DNA from: Phycisphaerales bacterium | GTDB taxonomy: Bacteria; Planctomycetota; Phycisphaerae; Phycisphaerales; UBA1924 | Length of the DNA: 64,000 nucleotides | Reading direction: 5' to 3' | NCBI GenBank assembly: GCA_028284805.1 | Contig: JANQQZ010000034.1 | Span: forward strand, 1-64,000 | Shown: piece by piece, positions 51,748 through 59,868 of the stretch | How positions within the stretch are numbered: the stretch's first letter is position 1 | Layout: the number at the start of each line of letters is the position of its first letter | Translations under genes and position numbers: made by a program | The notes under the pieces: generated by a model | Database searches by the model: none | Seen by the model: only the letters and a program-made list of their open reading frames with translations | Told to the model about the DNA's origin: nothing

Positions 51748-52905
51748 ATGAGCGTTGATTCCGAAGTCCACTCCGACGCGACCGCCGTCGGGCACGTCGC
51801 CCTCCCGAGCCAGGTCAAGCGCGACCCGCACGAGACCCGCTGGGGGGACTTCCTCAAGGCGACGATCAAGATGGAGTCGTCGGACCTGATCATGAAATCG
51901 GGCACGGTGCCCAAGCTCCGGATCAAGGGCAAGCTCAAGCCATTGGACACCACCCCGGTCTCGGCAGAGGAATTCATGTCGATCGCCAAGGCGATCCTGA
52001 CCGCCGAGCAGTTCGAGGACCTGCACAAGTTCGGCTCGGTCGACTTCGCGTACGACTACACCGAGCGCAACCGCTTCCGCGTGAACCTGTTCATGGCGCG
52101 GGGCAAGCTCTCGGTCGCGGCCCGGAACATCACCAGCAACATCCTGCCCTTCGAGGGCCTGCACCTGCCCCCGATCATGAGCGACATCGCGATGCAGCCC
52201 CAGGGCATCGTGCTGCTCTGCGGCGTGACTGGCTCGGGCAAGTCAACCACCATCGCCTCGATGCTCGACTATGTGAACGCGCGCAAGCCCGTACACATCG
52301 TCACGATCGAAGACCCCATCGAGTACGTCTTCGAGGACCGCAAGGCCACGATCAACCAGCGCGAGATCGGCATCGACTGCCTCGACTTCAAGACCGCGCT
52401 GCGTGCGCTCGTGCGTGAGAACCCCGACATCGTGCTGGTCGGTGAGATGCGCGACCAGGAGACGTTCGAGGCCGCCCTCCACGCCGCCGAGACCGGTCAC
52501 CTGGTCTACGGAACGATCCACGCCTCGTCGACGACGCAGACGTTCAGCCGCATCTACGGCCTGTTCGAGCAGGAAGAGATCGAGGGCGTCCGCAAGATCC
52601 TGGCGTACCAGATGCGGGCGTTCGTGTATCAGAAGCTGCTGCCCACGCTTCACGAGAACATCCACCGCATCCCCGCGCTCGAGATCCTGATCAACAACGC
52701 GGTCGTGCGGACGCACATTCTCGAGGGGCGTGAGGGCGAGCTGCGTGAGTACATCAAGGCGATCGAGGCCCAGCAGTCGGGCATGATCGACTTCAACGGC
52801 TCGCTCGTGAAGCTGGTGGAAGACGAGTACATCCACATGCGCGTCGCTCAGGAGTCCTCGCCGAACCTCGACGAGCTGATGATGCGTCTGAAGAAGCTGG
52901 GCTGA
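51748..52905 (+). CDS. Type IV pilus retraction ATPase PilT-like
   Basis: The 385-residue ATPase has an intact set of motifs. Walker A is LCGVTGSGKSTTIASML, the Asp box ITIEDPIEYVF is present, Walker B is IVLVGEMRDQETFEAAL with its Glu, and the His box is VYGTIHASSTTQTFSRI. The N-terminal domain (SDLIMKSGTVPKLRIKGKLKPLD, FRVNLFMARGKLSVAARNI) is that of PilT/PilU. A degenerate AIRNL-like segment (VVRTHILEGREGELREYI) lies near the C-terminus. It would retract type IV pili, although no pilin or pilus assembly gene is near. It is preceded by GGGGAG. The gene after it is a defective relative of the same family. Confidence 0.9.
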   Translation: MSVDSEVHSDATAVGHVALPSQVKRDPHETRWGDFLKATIKMESSDLIMKSGTVPKLRIKGKLKPLDTTPVSAEEFMSIAKAILTAEQFEDLHKFGSVDFAYDYTERNRFRVNLFMARGKLSVAARNITSNILPFEGLHLPPIMSDIAMQPQGIVLLCGVTGSGKSTTIASMLDYVNARKPVHIVTIEDPIEYVFEDRKATINQREIGIDCLDFKTALRALVRENPDIVLVGEMRDQETFEAALHAAETGHLVYGTIHASSTTQTFSRIYGLFEQEEIEGVRKILAYQMRAFVYQKLLPTLHENIHRIPALEILINNAVVRTHILEGREGELREYIKAIEAQQSGMIDFNGSLVKLVEDEYIHMRVAQESSPNLDELMMRLKKLG

Positions 52906-52989
52906 GCCCGGGCGAGGGTCCGAGCGGGCGTCTGCACGGGCTTCGGTCGGCCCGATCCCGGCGGGCGGGCACGCGGATCGGGGTGGACT

Positions 52990-53010
52990 GGTCCGCTACC
53001 ATCGCGGACC
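52990..53010. other. Perfect inverted repeat around TACCAT before the pseudo-ATPase gene
   Basis: GGTCCGC (52990-52996), TACCATC, GCGGACC (53004-53010). It lies 46 bp before the next start and 84 bp after the PilT-like stop. It could be an operator over a -10-like TACCAT, or a T-less hairpin. Confidence 0.4.
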
Positions 53011-53056
53011 GTCCGGCCCAAGCGCCGGCGGCCGAGCCGACGGAGAACCCAGGATC

Positions 53057-54766
53057 ATGCTCAGCCTCGACGCGATCGATGCCGCCACGCTGGCCCAGCA
53101 GGGCCCGCTCACGCTGGTCTCCTGGTGGAAACCGCTCCTCCTGCTGCCCCCGGTCATCGCCTGGGCATGGTTCGTCTCGCGGGTGTTCGACAAGCACGCC
53201 GCGCGGTTCAGCCTCCCTCGCAAGCAGTGGAACCTGATCCACCTGAGCGTCGCGACGATCGCCGTGCTCGCGGCGTTCATCCTCCCTGTGCCCGGCATCG
53301 GCGGCATCCTCGCGGCGCTGGGCCTGCTGGTGGTCGTGCTCGGCGCGGACATCCTGATCTTCGTGCAGATGCACAACAAGGACGAGCGGACGCAGGAGGG
53401 GCACGAGCTCAAGCTCGACTTGTCGGCGATCAAGGAGTCGCGCGAGGCCAAGGCTGCCGCGAAGCAGGCCGGCACCGTCCAGCTGCAGGTCGTGGGCCCT
53501 GGCAAGCAAGCGGTCGCGGTGCCCGACAGCGAGACACCCGAGTACGAGATCCGTGCCAAGGCCGAGGAGCAGTTCATCCCGGCGGCCGAGGGGCGGGCAA
53601 GGCTCTTTGAGTTCACGCCCATCGACAAGGACGCGAACTACGCCGTCACCATGACCGTCGACGGCATCAAGCAGCCCATCGAGAAGATGCCCGGCGCGCA
53701 GGCGATCAAGCTGATCGACTTCTGGAAAGCGGCGGCCGGTCTCGACGTCTCCGACCGCCGACGCCGCCAGCAGGGAATGATCAGCGTCGGACGGGGCGAG
53801 GCCTGGCACAAGCCTGTGCGGGTCACGACGATCGGCGGGCAGGCCGGCCCAAGGCTCACGCTCCTGATCGAGCCGGCCAAGCAGGTGCAGCGCACCGTCG
53901 ACGACCTCGGGCTGCTCGATCCGCAACTCAACGCCCTGCACGAGATCCGCGACGACGTAGGCGGGCTCGTCCTCGTCGCGGCCGGCCCCGCACAGGGGCT
54001 CACAACGTCTCTCTACAGCATCACCACGCTGCATGACCCGTACACGACGATCGTCCAGACGGTCGAGGCCGACGTGCAGGCCGCACTGGAAGGCGCGAAC
54101 CAGAACCCCTTCGACCCGCAGGGCGATGGGGAGTACTCGACGCTTGTCCGCTCGATCCTGCGTCGCGATCCCGACTTCGTGACGGTCGCCGACCTGCCCG
54201 ACAAGGACACCGCGCAGGAGGTCGTGCGCGCCGACCTGAAGCGGACCCGTGTGTATCTCGGGCTCCGCGCCGAGGGGGCGCTGCAGGCGATCCAGGGCTT
54301 CGTCAAGTTCCACGGCGACGCCGATGCTGTCGCCTCGGTTCTGCGAGGTGTGGTCGCTCAGAAGCTCTGCCGCAAGCTCTGCCAGAACTGCCGGGTCGCC
54401 TACCAGCCCAAGCCCGAGATGCTCCAGAAGCTCGGTCTGCCCGCCGACCGCGTCAAGCAGCTCTTCAAGAAGGGCGGGCAGGTGCTGATCAAGAACAAGC
54501 CCGAGCTCTGCCCCGTCTGCGGCGGGGCTGGCTACCGGGATCAGCTCGCCCTTTTCGAGGTCTTCCCGATCGGCGAGGCCGAGCGCGACATGATCCGCGA
54601 CCAGGACTGGAACGGGCTTCGGGCCGAGTTCCGCAAGCGTCAGCTGCCCACGATCCAGCAGGTCGGCCTCCGACGCGCCGTGGAGGGCCTGACCAGCCTG
54701 GAAGAGATCACCCGCATCACATCGTCAAAGAAGCCTGCTCAGCCGGCCGCGAAGCCCACCGCCTGA
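53057..54766 (+). CDS. Membrane-anchored GspE/PilB-like protein with lost ATPase motifs
   Basis: The 569-residue protein has two N-terminal membrane helices (LLLLPPVIAWAWFVSRV and LIHLSVATIAVLAAFILPVPGIGGILAALGLLVVVLGADIL). A GspE/PilB N-terminal-like region follows, then a degenerate ATPase domain. Walker A reads GPAQGLTTS (about 310-318) where GPTGSGKTT is expected: Leu replaces Lys and one residue is missing. Walker B, normally MVGEIRD, reads TVADLPDKD, and the His box is LGLRAE. The C-terminal zinc pairs CRKLCQNC (about 438-445) and CPVCGG (about 488) remain, so the fold is kept but catalysis is doubtful. The start is ATG 53057 with AGGA upstream. It may be a structural or regulatory partner of the PilT-like ATPase. 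Confidence 0.85.
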   Translation: MLSLDAIDAATLAQQGPLTLVSWWKPLLLLPPVIAWAWFVSRVFDKHAARFSLPRKQWNLIHLSVATIAVLAAFILPVPGIGGILAALGLLVVVLGADILIFVQMHNKDERTQEGHELKLDLSAIKESREAKAAAKQAGTVQLQVVGPGKQAVAVPDSETPEYEIRAKAEEQFIPAAEGRARLFEFTPIDKDANYAVTMTVDGIKQPIEKMPGAQAIKLIDFWKAAAGLDVSDRRRRQQGMISVGRGEAWHKPVRVTTIGGQAGPRLTLLIEPAKQVQRTVDDLGLLDPQLNALHEIRDDVGGLVLVAAGPAQGLTTSLYSITTLHDPYTTIVQTVEADVQAALEGANQNPFDPQGDGEYSTLVRSILRRDPDFVTVADLPDKDTAQEVVRADLKRTRVYLGLRAEGALQAIQGFVKFHGDADAVASVLRGVVAQKLCRKLCQNCRVAYQPKPEMLQKLGLPADRVKQLFKKGGQVLIKNKPELCPVCGGAGYRDQLALFEVFPIGEAERDMIRDQDWNGLRAEFRKRQLPTIQQVGLRRAVEGLTSLEEITRITSSKKPAQPAAKPTA

Positions 54767-54848
54767 GCCGCGGAACCCGAGAACGCCTCACCCGTCCCAA
54801 CGAACCGAGCGAACCAGCACGACGCGTCCCGCACCGGGGAGCCCCACC

Positions 54849-56606
54849 ATGGTCCTGAGTCTCATCGCCATCGCACTCGCCGCCGGCATCGCCTACGCCT
54901 GGGTCGTGCGCGGGTTCTTCAGCGCCTTCCTGCACATGATCTGCGTCATCATCGCAGGCGCGTTCGCCTTCGCCTTCTGGGAGATGGCCGCGCTCGCGAT
55001 CCTGAACAACGCCCCCGGCGGCTTCTTCGGTTTCGCGGGAGACGCCGCTTGGGGCATCGGGCTCATCGCGCCCTTCATCGTGAGCCTGGGCGTGCTCCGG
55101 TTCATCGTCGACTCGCTCGTCAAGAGCAACGCCCAGGTCGAGGACGCCTTCAACTACATCGGGGGCGGCGTCTGCGGGCTCGTCTCGGGCGTGATCTCGG
55201 CGGGCATCTTCGTCAACGCCGTCAGCTTCATGCGCGTGCCCGCGGAATTCTTCGGACACCAGCCCGTGACGTACGGGTCGGCCGGCAACTTCCAGGCGAC
55301 GTCGAACCTGCTCGTGCCCGTCGATCGGCTCACCGCGTCGTTCTACGGGCACCTCTCCGAGAACGTGCTCGCCGTGCCCGACCCGCTGGCTCGCTACTAC
55401 CCCGACCTCGCGGTCGCCGCGGGCGCCCAACGCATGAGCGACGGCGGCGGCGACAACCGCAACTCGGTCTCGCCCGACGCCCTCTCGCTTACCGGCGCCT
55501 TCACCGTCGCCAAGCAGAGCGGCAGCGGCGCCTCTGTGCTGGGCGACTTCAACAACCCGGGCGTGCAGCAGGTCGCGGGGCTCGACGGCAACCCCGTGCC
55601 CACCCCCTACGTCGTCGGCTACGTCGTCAGCTTCGGCTCGGGCACCCGCGAGCAGTTCGGACAGATCGTCGTCAGCAAGGGCCAGAGCCGGCTCGTCACC
55701 GAGAACGAGACAACGGGCGAGCGGCTGACCAGCTTCCCCATCGCCATCTCCTCGCAGGCCCGTGCGGGCGAGGACGTGTTCGGGCGGTACCGATACGACA
55801 CCGACGGCACGCACATCGCCTCCGTGGGCGGCGCCGCCGAAGCTCCGATGGCGATCGAGTTCGCCGTTCCGCGCGGGCACGAGCCCGTTGCGCTCTATGT
55901 CAAGAACGTGCGTCTCAACATCACGGGCATTGAGACTCGCGACTACGCCGACGCGGGCGCGCGCGACCTCGACATCCAGACCGGCAACCTGCTCGGGGGC
56001 AGCCGGGCGCAGAACCTCGATACAAGCAATGCCGCGGTTGTCCAGACCCCCAACCAGGGCCAGCCCGCTGGGCTTGTCATGGGCACGCGTCTGCCAAGGC
56101 AGTACGGCCTCCAGGAAGGCCAAACCCGGGGCGTCACGATCAATGAAGACAACCAGATCGACGGCGGTCAGCAGGCCTACGCACTGAGCGAAGTCGGTGT
56201 GCGCGTCGAACGAGCCCTCGCGGTGAACGAGTTCGCGGTCACGAGCGACACCACGATCCTTCAGGTCACGATGTCGGGCGACCCGAGCCAGATCCCGAGC
56301 TCGGTCTTCGGGCCCGCCGCGGTTGCGATCGACAACTCTCAGGCACCAACCCTCGTCGATACCTCGGGGCGCGTCTACCCCGCGATCGGCTATCTCTACA
56401 CCGATCGGGACAAGGCCGAGATCCGGTACACGCCCTCGCAGCCGATGCGGGCGATGAACGAGGGCCCGGGCCTGAGCAGCACCCGCGATGATCAGGAGAT
56501 GATCCTGCTCTTCCGCGTGAGCCTGGGTGTCGAGATCGAGCACCTCGCCATCGGCGAGACCGTCGTGACGAGCTACGACGGGCCGGTCGAGGTCCGACGC
56601 CGCTGA
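54849..56606 (+). CDS. Large membrane protein with CvpA-like N-terminus
   Basis: The 585-residue protein starts at ATG 54849 after GGGGAG. The first 135 residues contain about four membrane helices with the arrangement and patterns of CvpA (SLIAIALAAGIAYAWVVRGFFSAFLHMICVII, LIAPFIVSLGVLRFIVDSLV, GGGVCGLVSGVISAGIFVNAV). The remaining 450 residues are soluble and beta-rich (PVTYGSAG, VAGLDGNPVPTPYV, VVVQTPNQGQPAGLVMGTRLP), probably outside the membrane, and unlike any family I recognise. It lies 82 bp after the pseudo-ATPase on the same strand, forming the third gene of the cluster with pilT. Confidence 0.65.
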   Translation: MVLSLIAIALAAGIAYAWVVRGFFSAFLHMICVIIAGAFAFAFWEMAALAILNNAPGGFFGFAGDAAWGIGLIAPFIVSLGVLRFIVDSLVKSNAQVEDAFNYIGGGVCGLVSGVISAGIFVNAVSFMRVPAEFFGHQPVTYGSAGNFQATSNLLVPVDRLTASFYGHLSENVLAVPDPLARYYPDLAVAAGAQRMSDGGGDNRNSVSPDALSLTGAFTVAKQSGSGASVLGDFNNPGVQQVAGLDGNPVPTPYVVGYVVSFGSGTREQFGQIVVSKGQSRLVTENETTGERLTSFPIAISSQARAGEDVFGRYRYDTDGTHIASVGGAAEAPMAIEFAVPRGHEPVALYVKNVRLNITGIETRDYADAGARDLDIQTGNLLGGSRAQNLDTSNAAVVQTPNQGQPAGLVMGTRLPRQYGLQEGQTRGVTINEDNQIDGGQQAYALSEVGVRVERALAVNEFAVTSDTTILQVTMSGDPSQIPSSVFGPAAVAIDNSQAPTLVDTSGRVYPAIGYLYTDRDKAEIRYTPSQPMRAMNEGPGLSSTRDDQEMILLFRVSLGVEIEHLAIGETVVTSYDGPVEVRRR

Positions 56607-56664
56607 TCCAGCGGGCTCCAGAGCACAGAACCGCGGGCGTGAGCACGCACGTTGCGCAGAAAGA

Positions 56665-56682
56665 CCGCCCCGTTCGGGGCGG
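56665..56682 (-). terminator. Terminator for the rplI gene
   Basis: CCGCCCC (56665-56671), GTTC loop, GGGGCGG (56676-56682). On the minus strand the stem is followed by TCTTTCT. On the plus strand it closes the CvpA-like gene with a weaker T-tract (CTTGCGATCTTT). Confidence 0.6.
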
Positions 56683-56715
56683 CTTGCGATCTTTGAATTC
56701 AGCCGAACGGTGCGA

Positions 56716-57294
56716 TCAGGCCTGGGCGGGCTCGGCCTGGGGCTCCGACGCCTCGGGCTTCGCTTCGGCCTTGGGCTTCTCGATCAGGTTGCCCTCGTTG
56801 TCGAACTCCATCTCTTCGCGCTCGTCGAGATCCAGCTCGCGGTCGGGCTCGACGTGCACCTTGATGTGCTCCTCGAGGTCCGTCGCCAGCTTGACGGTCA
56901 CGTCGAACTCGCCGACGCGCTTGATGACCTGCGGCAAGCGGACCTCGCGGGGCTTGACGTCAAAGTCGAGTGACTTGAGCGCCGCGGAGATGTCCTGCTG
57001 CGTCACCGAGCCGTAGAGCAGGCCCTGGTCGTTGCACGACCGCTCCATCGTGATCTCGACACCCTCAAGCTTCTTGACCAGCGCCTCGCGGACGACCCGG
57101 AGCTTGCGCTGCTCCTCCTCGGCCGCCTTGCGCTTGTCGGCGAGCTGCTGGATCAGCTCGTCGCTGGGCTCGGTCGCGTACCCGAACGGGAGCAGGTAGT
57201 TCCGGGCGTACCCGGTCTTGACACGGACGACGTCCCCGACGATGCCCAGGTTGTCGACGTTCTCGATGAGCAGAAGCTGCACGCTGCGGGCCAT
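56716..57294 (-). CDS. rplI: 50S ribosomal protein L9
   Basis: The 192-residue protein has the L9 N-terminal domain (VQLLLIENVDNLGIVGDVVRVKTGYARNYLLPFGYA), a connecting helix, and the C-terminal rRNA-binding domain (SVTQQDISAALK...IKRVGEFDVTVKLATDLEEHIKVHVEP). An acidic Glu/Pro/Ala-rich tail of about 30 residues is added after the usual end. L9 binds 23S rRNA in the large subunit. The ATG at 57294 has GAGGAGG upstream. The 185-bp gap to ssb has no rpsR gene but two small GC hairpins (57424-57444 is one). Confidence 0.95.
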   Translation of the reverse strand: MARSVQLLLIENVDNLGIVGDVVRVKTGYARNYLLPFGYATEPSDELIQQLADKRKAAEEEQRKLRVVREALVKKLEGVEITMERSCNDQGLLYGSVTQQDISAALKSLDFDVKPREVRLPQVIKRVGEFDVTVKLATDLEEHIKVHVEPDRELDLDEREEMEFDNEGNLIEKPKAEAKPEASEPQAEPAQA

Positions 57295-57479
57295 GGCCCA
57301 CCTCCTCGCTGTCTCCCGACGCAACGGGCCGGGGTTCAGGAGCTGAGCACGGCACCGGATGCCGGTCGGCCCCAACGGGGTTCGAGGCCAGCGCCAGTCG
57401 CCGGCCCTCGCGAATCGGATGTCGGCCCCAGCGATCTCGGGGCCAGCGGCGGGATCGTAGCCCCGCGGAGGATCTTTGG

Positions 57480-57917
57480 TCAGAACGGGATGTCGTCGGA
57501 GCTGACGGGCTCTCCGTAGTTGTCAGCCGGGGCCTGCTGGCGCGAGCCGCGGCTGCCGCCCCCACCGCCTCCGCCCGAGCCGCCCTCGCGCCCGCCGACG
57601 AACTCGAAGTTGTCGACGACGACCTTGAGCTTGGAGCGGTTGTTCCCGTCGCGGTCCTGCCACTGCTCGAAGCGGAGCTTGCCCTCGATGAAGACGGGGC
57701 TGCCCTTGCTGAGGTAGCGGGCGAAGGGCTCGGCGCGGTTGCCGAAGATCTCGCAGTCGATGAAGTTGGCCTTGTCGACCCAGTTGCCGTCCTTGTCCTT
57801 GTAGCGGTCGTTGACGGCAAGCCCGAACGAGCCGACGTTCGTGCCGCTGGGCAGCGCCCGCATCTCAACGTCGCGTGTGAGGTTGCCCATGAGGATCACT
57901 TTGTTGAAGCTGCCCAT
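57480..57917 (-). CDS. ssb: Single-stranded DNA-binding protein
   Basis: The 145-residue SSB has the OB fold (VILMGNLTRDVEMRALPSGTNVGSFGLAVNDRY, ARYLSKGSPVFIEGKLRFEQW) with the aromatic residues that stack on DNA. A Gly/Ser-rich flexible linker and the acidic tip DDIPF bind partner proteins. It coats single-stranded DNA during replication and repair. A strong AAAGGAGG site precedes the ATG at 57917. It lies 56 bp after rpsF, as usual for the S6-SSB operon. Confidence 0.96.
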   Translation of the reverse strand: MGSFNKVILMGNLTRDVEMRALPSGTNVGSFGLAVNDRYKDKDGNWVDKANFIDCEIFGNRAEPFARYLSKGSPVFIEGKLRFEQWQDRDGNNRSKLKVVVDNFEFVGGREGGSGGGGGGGSRGSRQQAPADNYGEPVSSDDIPF

Positions 57918-57973
57918 TCGGGGCCTCCTTTCTCGGAACCGCGGAGTCTAGCGTTCGGAAACTGGAAGGTCGA

Positions 57974-58510
57974 TCACTCGCCCGGGGTCTCGGCACCGGC
58001 CTCCGCGGGCTGCTCGGCCTCGGGAGCGACCTCGCCCTCGACCGGGGCTTCGTCCGCAACTGGGGCCTGGGCCTGCTCGCGGACCGGGGCGCCCAGCGAC
58101 ACGCTGCCGCCCGCGCCCGCTTGGTCTCGCTCGGCCGCCCGCTCGGCGCGGAGCTTGGCCTCGACCGCCAGATCCTCGCGTGCGTTGCGGGCCGCGATCT
58201 CGTCCTCGGTCAGGTGATCGGCCTTGGTGACCATCACCCGGAGCAGGTGCTCGCTCAGGTTGCAGTCGCGCTCGAACGACGAGAGCTTGTCCGTCGGGCA
58301 CCGGAAGTAGCCCAGCAGGTACACGCCCCGCTTCTGCTTGTCGATCTCGTAGGCCAGGCGGCGCTCGTCCCACTTGGCCAGGGCCAGCGACTCCGCGCCC
58401 GCGCGCTCGTACAGCCCGTCGATGTGCTCGATCACGCCCGCCAAGTCCGCGGCCTCACCCTGGCTGATCAGATACATCACCTCGTACGTCCCGACTCGTT
58501 GATCTGTCAT
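57974..58510 (-). CDS. rpsF: 30S ribosomal protein S6
   Basis: The S6 core (about residues 8-105) has the YEVMYLISQGEAADL start, KWDERRLAYEIDKQKRGVYLLGYFRC and LLRVMVTKADHL. It is followed by a long Glu/Ala/Pro tail that makes the protein 178 residues, compared with about 100-135 in other bacteria. S6 binds 16S rRNA with S18. AAAGG precedes the ATG at 58510. It follows pth in the same direction with 43 bp between. Confidence 0.94.
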   Translation of the reverse strand: MTDQRVGTYEVMYLISQGEAADLAGVIEHIDGLYERAGAESLALAKWDERRLAYEIDKQKRGVYLLGYFRCPTDKLSSFERDCNLSEHLLRVMVTKADHLTEDEIAARNAREDLAVEAKLRAERAAERDQAGAGGSVSLGAPVREQAQAPVADEAPVEGEVAPEAEQPAEAGAETPGE

Positions 58511-58553
58511 GCTGTTGCCTTTCTCGCGCCACCACCGGAGGCGCGTCCTCCGT

Positions 58554-59186
58554 TCACGACCCGCCCGGGTTCTCGTCGTCCCGGGGGGCCCACGCGTCGA
58601 AGCCCTCGGGGGGCTTCTCGCGCACGTTGTGCGTGTTCATCGCGGCGTCGATCCCTTCCGCCGCGAACGTCTCGACGGCATCGGCCGCCTTCTCGATCGC
58701 CGACGCCAGCGCCGGCTGCTCTTCCTCACGAAATCGTCCAAGAACGAAGTCGTGAAGCACCATCACCGATGGCTTGGGTCCCACGCCCACGCGGAGCCTC
58801 GGGTACTGCTGGCCTCCCAGCTTCTGCTGGATGTCCTTGAGCCCGTTGTGCCCGTTCGCGCCGCCCTCGGCGCGGACGCGGATGGTCCCGGTGCTCAGCG
58901 CCGCCTCGTCGACGATCACCAGCACGTCCTGCGCGGGCGCGAGTTTGTAGAAGCGTGCCGCCTCCGCGAGCGCCATGCCCGAGCGGTTCATGTAGGTCGT
59001 GGGCTTCATCAGCACGCACTTCTCGCCCTTGATGTTGGCTTCGAGGATCATCGCGTGGAACTTGCTCCGCGGGGTCTGGCCCATCGCATGGCGCTCGGCG
59101 AGCCTGTCGACCACCATGAACCCGGCGTTGTGCCGGGTCCTGGTGTACTCGGGGCCCGGGTTGCCGAGGCCGACGATCAGCTTCAC
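58554..59186 (-). CDS. pth: Peptidyl-tRNA hydrolase
   Basis: The 210-residue enzyme releases peptides from tRNA. Its motifs are intact: the N-terminal IVGLGNPGPEYTRTRHNAGFMVVD with the catalytic His, KPTTYMNRSGMAL with its Asn, IVDEAAL with the catalytic Asp, and RAEGGANGHNGLKDI. The start is GTG 59186, immediately after the rplY stop (TGA then GTG), so it is probably translated together with rplY. The C-terminus is Pro/Glu-rich beyond the normal end. Confidence 0.95.
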   Translation of the reverse strand: MKLIVGLGNPGPEYTRTRHNAGFMVVDRLAERHAMGQTPRSKFHAMILEANIKGEKCVLMKPTTYMNRSGMALAEAARFYKLAPAQDVLVIVDEAALSTGTIRVRAEGGANGHNGLKDIQQKLGGQQYPRLRVGVGPKPSVMVLHDFVLGRFREEEQPALASAIEKAADAVETFAAEGIDAAMNTHNVREKPPEGFDAWAPRDDENPGGS

Positions 59187-59828
59187 TCAGCCCTCCTCGC
59201 CGTCCTTCTTCTCGCCGATCACCTCGGGGGAGGCGTCGCCGCCGACCTCGGTCTCCTCGGCCGTGGGCGCCGCCTTCATCGCGCCGGTGATCGTCGCGAG
59301 CACGGCGTCCGGGTCGCTGAGCAGCTTCACGCCCGCGGGCATGGTGATCTCGCCCGCGGAGATCGACTGGCCCTGATCGAGCTCCGCGATGCTGACCTCG
59401 ATGTGATCGGGCAGGTCGCGGAGCTTGCACTCGACCGTGACCTCGTCGGTCGGGTGGACGAGCGCCGTGCCCGCGGACTTCAGGCCGACCGCGTCGCCGA
59501 CCAGCTTGATCCGGACGTGCGCGTGCGTGACCTCGTCGAGCGAGACACGCGACAGGTCGGCGTGGATGATCTCGTCGCCCAGGTAGTTGAACTGGACGTC
59601 GCGGAGCAGCACGATGTCCTCCTGCCCGCCCAACTCGAGCTTGAAGACGCGGTCGCCCTCGTGGATCGCCTTGATCGTCTCCTTGGCGTCGACGGAGACG
59701 TGCGCGGGCTCCTGCCCGTGCCCGTAGACGACCGCGGGGAGCCGCCCCGCCTCGCGGAGCCGGCGCGAGTACCGCGAGCCCATCCGGTCGCGCGGTTCCG
59801 CTTTCAGTACTGGTGCGTTCTCGTGCAT
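59187..59828 (-). CDS. rplY: 50S ribosomal protein L25/general stress protein Ctc
   Basis: The 213-residue protein is the long, two-domain (Ctc) type of L25. The 5S-rRNA-binding N-terminal domain has GSRYSRRLREAGRLPAVVYGHGQEPAHVSVD. The C-terminal TL5-like domain has VRIKLVGDAVGLKSAGTALVHPTDEVTVECKLRDLPDHIEVSI. An acidic tail follows. AGAGGA precedes the ATG at 59828. It lies between prs and pth, the common order of this operon. Confidence 0.94.
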   Translation of the reverse strand: MHENAPVLKAEPRDRMGSRYSRRLREAGRLPAVVYGHGQEPAHVSVDAKETIKAIHEGDRVFKLELGGQEDIVLLRDVQFNYLGDEIIHADLSRVSLDEVTHAHVRIKLVGDAVGLKSAGTALVHPTDEVTVECKLRDLPDHIEVSIAELDQGQSISAGEITMPAGVKLLSDPDAVLATITGAMKAAPTAEETEVGGDASPEVIGEKKDGEEG

Positions 59829-59868
59829 TTCGGAATCCTCTTGCAATCGGTGTAAACCGTGTGTGTCT

